From contig JAGUCH010000008.1 in the NCBI GenBank assembly GCA_019096065.1, positions 1,493,001 through 1,557,000 of the forward strand: 64,000 nucleotides of DNA. Reading direction: 5' to 3'. The position numbers and the translations under genes were made by a program. This document shows, in pieces, positions 27,860 through 38,999 of this stretch. The notes under the pieces are model-generated. The model was not told the origin of the DNA. It saw only the letters and a program-made list of their open reading frames with translations, and ran no database searches. Within the stretch, counting starts at the first letter, position 1. Each line of letters begins with the position of its first letter. Origin of the DNA: Paracyclopina nana. Taxonomy: Eukaryota; Arthropoda; Copepoda; Cyclopoida; Cyclopettidae.

Positions 27860-29640
27860 TTTTTGACCATTTTCATATCATAGTTCCGATATTTTGAATA
27901 AAAAATAACCAAGACACCATTTAAGGCTAATCAATTAAAATTGGACTGTTTTTAGCTCTCGGCCATAAGAAAAAGGCGCTACGTCGATTTCGCGACTTTT
28001 TCGGGATGAGCGTGAAAGCAGCATTTTTAACCATAAGTAATAATTTTCATGGTGTGGCCCCACCGTGCTTTGTTAAGAGGGGGTGGAAAGTAGGAGGAGA
28101 AAGAGAGAACCGATGGCTCTCCAGCTTGGGAAGAAACCGAACCACCTGTGGAAAAAGCCACTAGTTGAAGCTCCTGCTTTCCCTCGCCACACTGGCTGAA
28201 GTGGCCTCAAATCCGCTCAGTTTCTTGAAGTCCCATTGCACAAGTCCCAGAGTGCTTTCTTCCTTAAGGTTAAATGTGAAAGCTCTAGTAGTACTATACA
28301 AGTAAGAAGATGACAAAACGGTGAAATTAGCTCTCTTCTTTTAGCTCTTTTTTCTGCTACAGAGAGCAGACAGCTTTCACACTGTGCCAAGCCACTGTAG
28401 TGGTTATAAAAAGCTTTTTTTTCGGGTGTGCGAGTGTGTGTGTGGTTGGACACTTGATTGATAGATGGCTCCTGATGCTCAGTGATATATAAGAAAATAC
28501 TTTTATATTGTTGATTTGAAATTAGGGGAACAACCTAACTTTTCCCACATAGGAGTCAGCATTTACCACTGTGGTTAATTTGACCCTCGATACTGGAAAA
28601 ACTTCATTATGATATTGCATCCTTCTTAAAAAAAGAATTATTATCCACTGTGACGTTGTTTTTCATTTTTGGAGAAAGACGTGTTTTTATGTGAAAATGA
28701 GGTGTTCAAAACAAATGTGCAAGCACTGAGACTTGATGGCAATCTTTCAATTTGGCTACGGGTGCTCATGACTGAAATTGTATCAAAGATGTTATTTGAC
28801 CATCTATGAGGACATGATGTTTAAAACGATAATTATGCGAGGTAAAACAAGGCTTACAGTCCACTGTGCACTGTGGCTTTCTAGACTGCATCATGCCATG
28901 TCCGGCTTCTTCTTGGGTGAAATCCATTTTAAGGGCGACCAAGGAGCTTTTGCAGCATGACAGTTGAATTAGAAAAATTCCTGCATTGCATGACTACTTC
29001 AAATTACGTTGGCATTGTAGTGCTCTTCTCATTTTGTCACGGTCATCTACCTAAAAAATGTAATAATCTCATTTCGAATACAACTTCAGTTAAGAACACA
29101 GCAAGTCAAATTGAAAGATTGCCATCATGTCTCATCACTCGAACATTTGTTTTGAAAACCTCATTTTCACACAAAAACACATCTTTCAGCAATAATGAAA
29201 AATGACGTCATAACGGATAATTACCTTTATGAACAAAGATGCCACCATTTTGAAATGCAGCTGCTAAGCTACACAGGATTAGCTTGTGTAGCGTAGATAA
29301 TTGAATTAATTTTGAAATTGAAAGCATGACGACACTATTGAAAATTGAACTTCATTTAAGCATCATTATTAGGAATATTGAGCAATTGACTACCAATTGC
29401 CCTTTTTCTATTCTCTTTGGGTGAAAAAAAAGACACTCAAAAGTGGCTGTTTGCGCCAAAAAATGGTGACATTTTTCTGGCTGTCTGACCCGATTATGAT
29501 TAAGGCCGGATTAAGTAGCAGATGGGAAGTTGAAGTAAATGATGATAATCTTAGGGAAGAATCGGATTAACCGTTCAATTATGCTCGCATAATACAAAGA
29601 GAGCGCTTTTGTTTATTTTTTCACACATGACTAGCTAATT
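27860..29640. other. no supported gene
   Basis: AT-rich DNA with several CCACTGTG motifs (28568, 28637, 28862). No ORF with splice context that I trust. Confidence 0.3.
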
Positions 29641-29689
29641 TGAGTTTCGAGCGGAGCAGTGCCCATCACGGAGGGCCTCTGACTTTTGC

Positions 29690-30500
29690 TTACTAAGTGA
29701 AGCGGACATATGGAACAACAAGAAGCAGACATGAGGAACATGAAGCGGAAGTCAGGAAAAGGAAGTGGAAATCAGGAAAATGAAGCGGAAATCAGGAAAA
29801 TGAAGCGGAAATCAGGAAAATGAAGCGGAAATCAGGAAAATGAAGCGGATATAAGAGGAATGAAGCGGACATAAGGAAGATGAAGCGGACGTAAGGACCA
29901 TGAAGTGGAAATAAGGAATATGAAGCGGTTATAATAGGAATGAAGCGGGCACAAGATACTTTAAGCGGACATAAGGAACATGAAGCGGACATAAGGAACA
30001 TGAAGCGGACATAAGGAACATGAAGCGGACATAAGAAAAATGAAGTGGGTATGAGGTACGTGAAGGGGACATAAGGAACATGAAGCGGACATAAAGAACA
30101 TGAAGCGGACATAAGGAACATGAAGCGGACATAGGGAACATGAAGCGGACTAATAAAGGGCTATGAAGCGGACTTGAGTTAAGCAAGTAAAAGTTGCATG
30201 AAGCGGACTTTTGTCTTTGAAGCGGACTTACCTTATGCAAATACAAGTAGTGTTAAGCGGACTTAGGACACAGTGAAGCGGTTTACAGGATATGCAATAT
30301 GATTTTTGGTAAATTTCGAGCGGAATTAAGAAACGTGAAGCAGACTTTAACTCTGTAGCGGAGTGCACCAAAGTGTAGCGTGTTCCTATTATGGTGGTGT
30401 GCATGGTTAAAGCGAAAAAGTATTTTGCTATTGAAATGTAGCGCTGTGTATTTACGTGAAGCGGAGAGTGCAAAAGTGTAGCGGAATATACTGAAGCGTG
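29690..30500 (+). repeat. 20-bp satellite array 4
   Basis: About 28 tandem copies of a 20-bp unit, clearest as atgaagcggacataaggaac at 29960-30140. It decays into irregular gtgaagcgga units to about 30500. It is preceded at 29645 by the short tttcgagcggagca motif. Confidence 0.9.
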
Positions 30501-30724
30501 GTGTTTTACTTGAAGAACGGCGAATTTCGATCCTTATTATATCACCACAAATTCTCCGCATGAATTTATGAAATGACCGAAGGCAAATACTTTTTGGACG
30601 CCTATTTGGCCAAGTAGTATTCAAAAACAAAGATCCTTGTTAGCAAGCTTTCTCACGTGGAAAGACCACAATCATAATGAGAGGCCATTTGCCGTAATAA
30701 GTGTATGGTTTTTTGTTTGTGTCA

Positions 30725-30905
30725 GCCTAGAGTCCGATTCATAAAAAGTCGAATTGTGTCGCAAATAGAGTCCGATTCATAAAAAACCGGACTGTGTTGA
30801 AAATAGAGTCCAATTCATAAAAAATCGGGTAGTGTCGAAAATATAGAGTCTGATTCGTAAAAAATCGAATTTGGTCTGGATTAAAGAGTGACTAATAAAA
30901 AATCG
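30725..30905 (+). repeat. 38-40-bp satellite array 5
   Basis: Four to five units that start agagtc(c/t)gattcataaaaa and end gtgtcgaaaat, spaced 38, 38 and 40 bp. Confidence 0.8.
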
Positions 30906-31239
30906 ACCTATGTATGGTTTTTGGCGATTTTTTGCACTTTAAAATTTGTTTTGTTTTTTCCTGCAAGTGCCACAGTGAGGTAAAAGTGCAATTATAACCA
31001 TGGTTGTTTTTCATCCTCGTTTGTGGCTGAAAAAACACTAATAATAATTGATGGGAAAGCTTGTTTTTCAACAACATGAGATGATCGTTTTGTAGTCACA
31101 AGGATGAAAAGCTTTTCTAGCAGAGAGAAGATCAACCTTATTATTGATGGATTTTGCCAATATTTCTGCTACTTTTTTAAAAAGCTCCCCCCTTGTCATC
31201 CTCCTTTTTGAAAGCTCTGTGCACAGTGGACTACTTGGA

Positions 31240-31725
31240 TCGCATAATGAAAAAGTCGCAATTTGCCGCCGAAGAATTTCTAAGTATTCATTTTTTTTAG
31301 GAATCCGCGATTTCAAATGGTGAAAAAAAGCGCCTAAGAAAAAGTCGCACAATTTGAATTGAAAAGCTCAAAAGGAAAATTAGTCGCGAAGTTTGAATTA
31401 TATTTAGCGCATCAGAAAAGCTGCAAGTTTGAATTGAATAGTTCATAAGGAAAAGTCGCAAAGTTTGAAGTGAACCAGGCATTGAAAAAAAGTCGCGAAA
31501 CTCTACTTATATCGCGTTTTAGAAAAAGTCGCAAAGTTTGAGTATTGCACCCAATTAGAAAAGTCGCAAAGTTTGTATGAAATGGCTTAAAATTTCAGTT
31601 TTCCCACTTAACAAATGTTATGGACAGTTCATTGTTAAATTTGCAAAATTTTACTTTTATTTCTTAAAAAAGTCATTTTTAAAAATTCGGCAAGCGCTTG
31701 GAAAAAGTCGCGAAATATTGTATAA
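31240..31725 (+). repeat. degenerate repeat array 6 with an aaaaagtcgcaaagtttg core
   Basis: The core recurs about eight times (about 31250, 31340, 31380, 31455, 31488, 31525, 31559, 31704), mostly 33-45 bp apart. The spacing suggests an old array of 40-bp units related in size to array 5. Confidence 0.6.
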
Positions 31726-31729
31726 CTTT

Positions 31730-33540
31730 GAAAATAAGTGGAATTTCTAGCTTTCTTTGGCAGAAAACACATTTTAAAAGGCTTGCGTGGAATTGTTTTT
31801 TGGCACCATTTACCCCGCTGTGCATGACACGCGTGACCTATCTGGTAAGCAAGAGATTTTGCCAAACCAATTTCCCGCCTCACTGACACTTCACTTGGCA
31901 AACTTTTTAAAAACTTTTAAAGACAAAGCGCACTTTTTAAATATGAGGAAGATTCCTCCTCTCTTTTTTAAATGTGAATTCCATTCTGGCTATTTTTAGG
32001 CTTCAAAGATACATTTGTTGTTTTAGTTAGACAGCAAAGATGCACAGTGGATAATTAGCACTGAAAAGCCCCCCAAAAATATATCAATTTCTGCAACTAT
32101 ATGTATGTTACTTACTTTTTATACATATATTTTACTAACAATTATTTCCATAGGGAAAACAGTTCACCAAACTATTACAGCCATATTTTTAAAAAAACTG
32201 ATTTTTCAGTTAAGTACAAAAAAATATATCAAGATTTTCTCAGGCAAAAATCCCAAAAGAGGAAATTATTTCCAGATGCTAGACTTGTAGTACATTTGTA
32301 AATGAAGTTTGCGAAACACATTTTGAATACACTGCATTGAAGTGGGATTCATTGTGTCTCTTTGATTTATTCAGCCTCCCTTGAGAACACTTGAAAGCCA
32401 AAAAAGGCTACAAGTTGCTATAAAACAGCTAACAGGGGGAAAGGTTTCCTTAGAAGGCCAAAAATACCAAGTAGCTTTCTATGATGTAATTAGAAGTCCA
32501 AATATGGCTTTTTAAGCTATAATAGCCTTGGGTCATTTCCAACAAAAATGAGGCACAATCATCTTAGTCTTTCTTATTTTCTCCGCTACATTCCGCTACG
32601 GTCCGCTACACTCCGCTTCAACAACCGTTGGCCCTCCGTGCTGAGCTCCGCTCCGCTCGAAATGAATTTTTCCTTCTAAGCTCTTTAAAACTTTTAAGAT
32701 ATAATTTTCGCGATAATTTTTGCTCCTTATAAAAATTATTGAATAATCGCTCCAATGAACCCCTCCCCCTCCCACTATTGCGCCGCTCCGCTCGAAAATG
32801 AAATTCGTTCTTAAAATTACTTTCTCCACGGAATTCGCAGGTGAACTTTGGTGCTTTTCCGAAAATTGAGGCCATCCCTGGATCTTTTTGTTCTTGCTGT
32901 CAAAAGTAAGACAGCTTGATCAAATAAAGAGGACAAGATGATCAAGTGTCAATAGCATCGTCTCAAATTGTCAATATCATCATTTGTTATTTTGATACCT
33001 TGTTAAATTGGGAAAAGCCTTGTTTTCTCATCCAATTAGTGGAGCAGGGGATGAGCGAGATAATGATGCTTATTATCATCATCATTCATTACTATGGCAA
33101 CTCAAGCTAGGTAAACAAAAATCCCCCCTCTCTCTTGCTCTCAAAACAGAGCCACAGCCTTCTACTTTCTACCTGAGGTCCTCCTCATCATTGATCCCTG
33201 TGCATCACTCACTCAAGCTGCTGAGCCTTGTTACAAGGCTCATTTGAGATGGACAAAGATGTTACCAATCTGAGAATGAGCATGGCACCACTTGAACAAA
33301 TCTCCCCTGGTTGTACTCTGAACATGGCATGAACATGGATTGTCGATGCATGTTTATTTCTTATGCGTTAACTTTTTTATACTTACTTTCTTAGGTATTA
33401 TTAATTAAGTTCTGATAGTATGACTTCTTAGATTGTTAGATCTGATTTATGTATGAAATAGTTTGATGTGCGAGTATTTAAAAGTATCGAATACTTTAAT
33501 ATTTATGGACCTATCATAATGACTCATAAAGATATAGGCT
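31730..33540. other. no supported gene; exon-like fragments
   Basis: A cgctccgctcgaaa motif occurs twice (32649 and 32784). Around 33043-33109 an acceptor-like AATTAG and a GTAAAC donor flank an open stretch (GAGDERDNDAYYHHHSLLWQ), which could be a small exon but has no partner that I can place. Confidence 0.25.
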
Positions 33541-33880
33541 ATTATCTTCCGCGTCTTTGATCGTAGCATGGTTGCGGTTGTTATTGGTTCTTATTTACTG
33601 ACGAGGTTGCGATGTCAGTAAATAAGAAGCGATAACAACCGTAAGCAGGCCACGATCAAAGACGCGGAAGATAATGAGCCATATTCTCATTTTGGTGGCT
33701 TTCACCAGGAGTTCTAGCTGATAGCTTTGCAAGAGAAAGCATTGTTTCAAAGAAGTATCGTTTGAGATGGCTTTCACTGTTTACAACTTTTGAATTAACA
33801 TGGCACCACTTTAACAAATTCCCTCATGTTGTGTTTAAAACATGGCATTAACATGTCTTGTCGAAATTTACATTCATTTT
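33279..33880 (+). repeat. direct repeats flanking the hairpin
   Basis: Blocks at about 33279-33360 and 33799-33880 share catggcaccact(t), aacaaat, aacatggcat(g/t)aacatg and ttgtcga. They are diverged but collinear over about 80 bp and bracket the inverted repeat. Confidence 0.55.
33541..33675. repeat. 135-bp imperfect inverted repeat (long hairpin)
   Basis: Arms of about 62 bases (33541-33602 and 33614-33675) pair with about nine mismatches around an 11-base loop (gaggttgcgat). The outer 24 bases of each arm (attatcttccgcgtcttt and following) are perfectly complementary, as are the inner 15 (ttcttatttactgac). The sequence is GC-richer than its surroundings. It could be a foldback element or a transcribed hairpin such as a small-RNA precursor. 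No coding potential. Confidence 0.8.
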
Positions 33881-33889
33881 ATTCGACTG

Positions 33890-34730
33890 CTTTTTTGCCT
33901 CAGCTTTAAAACTAAATAAATATCAGATTTAAGAGTAGCATTACTTGAATTTTTTCATAAATCAATATTGTTAGGTGTGTAAAGAGGGCAACTAAGTAGG
34001 AAAACTTCACATTTTTGTTGGCTTTCACTTGAATTGCATTGATAAGCATCATTTGAGCAAATATTGTGAGCTATTGAAATTCTGACATTCTCTTTAACGT
34101 GAGGTGATCACATTTGCAAGAAATTAATTTCCCCTCAACTTGCCAGAATTGAGGGCTGCCTGAGTTTCTAAAAGAGGATTTTAGTTAACAAGATCCTAGT
34201 CCCATTTGATTAGAAAGTAGGTCACAGATGGCTGCAATAAATTGAAAATCGAGCCTGCTTTCACTTGGTACATTTCTTATACTGTACAGTTACTTTTTTT
34301 CGAGCGGAGCGACTCCCTTAGGTAGAATTTTAGTTAAGTAAAACTTTACTCTATTGAATATCATTTGTAAAAAATGGCAAATACTTTTAGCAACTTAAGT
34401 CTTATAATCATCAAGTGTATGAAAGACATTATATTTCATAATTTTATATAGCAATTAATTAAAGGGGAAATTGGAAAGTTGAGGCTTTCGCTCGAATAAT
34501 CCAGGGTGATACTTCTATGACTCCGCTTTGGACGCCTAGTTAGCGCGCATATCAGTGAATGGAAGGTTGCGTGACTTTTGGCAACAAGTTGCGCTCTAAG
34601 AAGATGAGTATCTCCATTTTAAAACAGATGTGATATTTCCCTTTATTTAGTTAAGTTTACAACATGATTTTTCAAACTCATAATCATAGATTATTTCCCT
34701 ATAATTTGGACCCATCCTTTTATTGCCTTA
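33890..34730. other. upstream region of the five-exon gene, no gene seen
   Basis: AT-rich. A tttcgagcggagcg motif is at 34298. No clear TATA box precedes the ATG at 34733. Confidence 0.35.
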
Positions 34731-34732
34731 CA

Positions 34733-36991
34733 ATGGCAATTGGAACTTTTGCCTCTCTGTATATTTTGTTTTATGCCTACTTGCCAATGCATCATAAAAA
34801 AGGACACTCAAGGTGAGGAAACCAACTCATTTATATTTAAGATTAGAAAGCTTTTGATGGCTTCTTTCAGATACTTATTTGCTTTTGATGATGATTACAG
34901 CATTGACAAAATCCTTGAAGACAATGAGAAAGCAGTGGTCAAATTAAAGAAGCTAAAGGATGCTGAAAAAGAAGATTTTGTGGTTCCAGACTCGTCAGAA
35001 ATTGAAGATTTGCTCAGCAAACTGCTGAGTCTCATTCACCAAAAGTCTCAGTCAAACTCTGAGACTTTTAGCAAGTTCAAGTTTGAACCTGAGCAACAAC
35101 TAGATGAAGAAAGTGCAGAAATGTTGTCATATTCCTCTGAAATGTTGTCATCTGCTGATGAACAAGATGTGCTTAACCAATACAGTCAGCTGTTGCTCAA
35201 TTTCAGCTGCCCATTTGAGCTAGGCAAGGACAGCAAGGTTAGCATGATCATGCAGCACAGAGTGTCAAAAACCTTGACAACCTTGGAAAAAGTGGGAGAT
35301 AGGTTCTTATCCTGTGGCAAATATTACAAGGCATTCTACCCGTTTTTAAAGGTATTCCAGTTGAGGAATTTGTATTATGAACAATATTTTGTAGCGATTT
35401 AGTAGCGATATGAAAAGCAATGCAAAAAGGATTTTTAGGACGACAAAATTGTTATGAGATGTACAATCAAGCCATTACATGCCACTGAAATCATAAGAAA
35501 TTGGTATTGAATAGCTTGATCAAGCTTGTCAAAGTATCGTTCATAATATTCTTCATGAAGTAATGCAATTATTAACACATTTTGATGTCAGGTGGGAAAA
35601 AATTCCAAGAACAGGCTTAAATTTGCCTACATTCATAATATTAAGCATCATGTGGATGTGGCTTTATTGGAGCTTTTTCTGCTCACATATGACACTGCCC
35701 AAGATTATCACTGTGTTCACCTCAGCCCTGAACTCAATGGAGAAACACCTTTGATACTGAAAGAAATGGTCAACTGCCTCAATGAGATTTGGGGCAAAAA
35801 GAGGATCATACTAGCCAATCTGGCAGCCCTGCCACTCTTCTGGAGAATCACAGCAGACTCTGGAAATCCAGAAGTCATTTGCCTCAGGGAATTGTTGGAA
35901 TTTCAAAGTGATTGGCACTATGTGATCACCAAGAGTCGACACAGCTTGCCACTTTTATCCAGAATGGATCTGGAACGTCAAATTGTGGAGAGGATTCATG
36001 GAATGTCCTATTTGAATCTCAAGAAAAAATCTCACTTTATTGGAGCTGCATTCCAGCCTCCATTGAAGGAGAAGAACGCATACATGCAAGTGCACGACAT
36101 TTCAAACAATATCATGAGAATTGGCTTGATCAAGCTAACTAATTTTGATTTGTCCAAATTTCCATGACCTAAAATGGCTTGTTTGCACGCTTAAGGTCAA
36201 TCTTGGTGTGCTTTCAAGCATTTCAGGATCGCTTTTCACTTAAACGCCATTCAAAAAATATGATTACTAAAAAGCATTAATTTTCACAGATTGCCTGATG
36301 ACCATGTTGTGATTCTGGATGAAGTTGAGCAATTCCACTTCCTCGAATGGACTCTAGATAGCGCCCTTATCAGCTGGAATCTGGTCAATCATATGATCAA
36401 TGATCTCACCTACTCAGCCATGAAATCCTGGCTCAATCAGCCGCCAAATAAGGCCAATGAGACAGAAAAAGTAGCTAGCTTGGCACCAAAAAGTAGAATC
36501 ACAATCACAACCACGGTTGAAAGCACTCTAGAAACGAGCAAAAGGTTCATTCTCCAAAGATATTTGTCTCCAGGTGAAAACTTTATTTATTTATTCTAGA
36601 AAAAGTTGTGTTTACAGGAAGGTAGCGTGGCCGAGCGGTCTAAGGCGCTGGTTTAAGGCACCAGTCTCTTCGGGGGCGCGAGTTCGAATCTCGCCGCTGC
36701 CAAAAATTTTTTTCTCTTTTTTTAGGCTATCGGCCAAGGACTAAACGCAATGATTTCATGGGTTTGTGTAATGGCCAATCCAACTCTTTGTGGTGGAATG
36801 CAGTTGATGGCGGATGTCCCGAATCTTCGGACAGGAAATGGTGCTTTTTGAGGCTGGCAGACCTCGACAAGGCCTACAGTAATTACAACGACGAGTGCTT
36901 TTTTTCAAACAGATTCAACATCGGAGCTCATCCAACCTCAGCCATCTGCCATTCTTTCAAATTGTGGAAACTCCACAACAATTTCTTGTAA
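34733..36991 (+). CDS. five-exon gene, predicted secreted/ER protein of unknown family
   Basis: Exons 34733-34812, 34871-35351, 35592-about 36151, 36290-36573 and 36726-36991. The ATG at 34733 opens a hydrophobic N-terminus (MAIGTFASLYILFYAYLPMH). Exon 2 encodes acidic, coiled-coil-like helices (EKAVVKLKKLKDAEKEDFVV). Exon 3 has SWDLY-free helical sequence with HVDVALLELFLLTYDTAQDY. Exon 4 has DDHVVILDEVEQFHFLEW. Exon 5 is Cys/Trp-rich (CNGQSNSLWWNAVDGGCPES). All junctions are phase-consistent. The third donor is the exception: the only in-phase GT (36152, GTCCAA) is poor, so that boundary is uncertain. Intron 4 carries a tRNA-Leu gene, and intron 2 carries a family A repeat. I do not recognise the protein. 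Confidence 0.6.
35395..35530 (+). repeat. family A interspersed repeat, copy 4 (diverged)
   Basis: Landmarks agcgatatgaa, aaaaagga, gtacaatcaagccatt and tgaaatcataa. It lies inside the 240-nt intron 35352-35591. Confidence 0.5.
36622..36703 (+). tRNA. tRNA-Leu(AAG), nested in an intron
   Basis: 82-nt type II tRNA with acceptor stem GGTAGCG/CGCTGCC plus A discriminator, D-arm TGGCCGAGCGGTCTAAGGC, anticodon stem-loop CTGGTTTAAGGCACCAG with AAG, a variable arm (tctcttcgggggc) and T-arm GAGTTCGAATCTC. It is very close to the usual animal tRNA-Leu(AAG). It lies wholly within the 152-nt intron 36574-36725 of the five-exon gene, same strand. Confidence 0.95.
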
Positions 36992-37162
36992 ATCATCCAA
37001 ATTACTTATATTAAGCACAGAACAAAGTTTTCAAATTCGGTTACATTCACTTCTTTGGTTTTATCCATAAATGAAGGAATACAGGAGTTGTATTACAGAA
37101 GTTAAGTGAAAAGTTAAAAGAACTTTCTTTATTGTTTTTAGAAACGGACAATTTAATAGGAA

Positions 37163-37244
37163 GGTAGCGTGGCCGAGCGGTCTAAGGCGCTGGTTTAAGG
37201 CACCAGTCTCTTCGGGGGCGCGAGTTCGAATCTCGCCGCTGCCA
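37163..37244 (+). tRNA. tRNA-Leu(AAG), second copy
   Basis: Identical over its 82 bases to the intronic tRNA about 540 bp upstream, with the same aggaa before it and an A-run then T-rich stretch after it (pol III terminator-like). Same strand. Recent duplication or gene conversion is likely. Confidence 0.95.
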
Positions 37245-37249
37245 AAAAA

Positions 37250-38640
37250 TAATTTTACTTTTTTTCTTGTCCATTTTGCAGTGTTTGCGTTCCATTTTTT
37301 CAAGGGTTGGAAGCGAGCAGCAAGTGTTGCAAATTGGTGCGGCTGTGGCTGGCATTCACAAACACCAACAACATACAGCTGAATTTTGTCCTTATATGCC
37401 ATAAAAAAGTCTTACCCATATGGGAAACGTTCACAGTGTGGAAACTGTCATAAAAATACCTCTTTTTTCTCCCATAAAAAATGTGGTGAGGGATTTTTTG
37501 GTTATTGCTGCCCCACTGTGTCCCATAGAAGGGAAAAGGGGGAATCTTCTTTCTTTGTTGCAACAAACGTGACATGGAGTTAGATATAGCAAAAATGGAG
37601 CATAAATATGGAAATCTGTTGAACGACATTTTACCCTATCTGGCTAACCAGCAACACACTGCATCACAATGGGGAAAACGTGCAAAAAAGCCCTCATTTC
37701 TGAGTTGCCCACTGGATTCTCCCCATCTCTGTATTTATCATGCATTCCCCTAAATCTAGAAGATTCAAGCTAGATCTTTTGTGGTCATTGAAAGCTGAAG
37801 ATCTCCCTGAAAAATCATATCAATAAATTATTCAGCAAAAAAGCCACTTTCTCCAGGAATCTTTTCTTAATGGCCAGATTTTTTCAGGGACAATACCTTA
37901 AGATTGATGACTTTTTTGCCCCATAAAAGCCACAGCAACAATAACAAAAGTGCAATTTTTTATGTTATGAAAAAAATCCAAATTGAGTTAGGGTGAAAAG
38001 TGGGAAATATTGTATTAGTTGCTGTATGTATTCTAGGCTAGTAATTAACCCACAATTAAGACAAATGTTTTCAACAGCACCATCAGGTGGTGGCTTACTG
38101 AAAAATTCATGAGAATCTGACAAGTGGTTTGTTATTTGGTAACTCAAGTATGATAAATTGGCACATATCTGTAATTACACCCTTGAACAGCAGAACTAGC
38201 AAAGCATTGGAGTGACTCACTTGTACTGATAAGGTGTGATAAATCACAGAATACATTGCTTCCTCTTTTCTGTTGCATAATAGTCAACTGTTGTTGTTGT
38301 GTGGTTATTTTTTCAAATACTTTCAACCCTTTCTTGGGAGGACCTGTCACACTTTCAATGACATGCTCATTTTTCAGAGAATTCTTTATAACTGACTGTC
38401 AACTATTTTCCAGCCTTGCTTGGAGGAGAAGTCTTGAGCATAAAGTAAGGAAATGAAGCTCTTATTAATGATTCACCAAAATGAAGAAGAACATCATTTG
38501 TGTGTCAAGCCCGCTTTTTAACTGGCTTGTGGATCAAATTAATGAAAGTGGACCCCTCTGATTAAAAGCAACAAACAATATCTGAAAGTGTCACTTTTGA
38601 CTAATGAATCAAAGCCCTGATCAAGTTTTCTATGTTACTA
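37250..38640. other. no supported gene
   Basis: AT-rich spacer. Minus-strand ORFs overlapping the second tRNA are antisense tRNA translation, not a gene. Confidence 0.4.
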
Positions 38641-38644
38641 TACA

Positions 38645-38990
38645 GTTAGAGTTGTGTGTTGTTGACACTCAACAAAAGGGCGGTGAGCGCCCCACGTTGG
38701 GCGCCATGTAGTAATAGCTCTGCTAAGGCTGAGACCGGATAGAAATGGCATCCATCTTTGTGATTATTTATTCTACATGATGTAGGAATAGTGTAGAGTT
38801 ACAAAAGACCAATTGGGCTTGAAGTAATGGGTCAAGGGGACAAATAGAAGCTTTCGGAAGCCGAATTTCCGTCCCGACGCAATGCACCACTGACAGACAG
38901 CTTTTACACTCATTGCACAACTTTTAACAGTGTCAACAACCTTATTACTAGGTAATCTCACTCATCATATTATCTTTTGAAAAAATCTTG
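38645..38990 (-). mobile_element. remnant of an LTR retroelement (LTR end plus primer-binding site)
   Basis: On the minus strand an LTR-like end ...TATTACTACA is followed at once by TGGCGCCCAACGTGGGGC (38706-38689). That matches the classic primer-binding site complementary to the 3' end of tRNA-Lys of the Lys-1,2 type. The presumed LTR extends to the right from 38707 (TG start on the plus strand, an AATAAA on the minus strand near 38766). Its far end is not defined. No gag or pol reading frame follows, so this is a truncated relic. Confidence 0.5.
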
Positions 38991-38999
38991 ATTTCTAGC

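Noticed and set aside
29792-30246. Minus-strand ORFs of about 105 codons with SASCSLCPLHVPYV repeats
   Set aside because: Antisense of the 20-bp satellite array 4.
37061-37402. Minus-strand ORF containing SGEIRTRAPEETGALNQRLR
   Set aside because: This is the well-known spurious translation of an antisense tRNA-Leu gene; it covers the second tRNA exactly.
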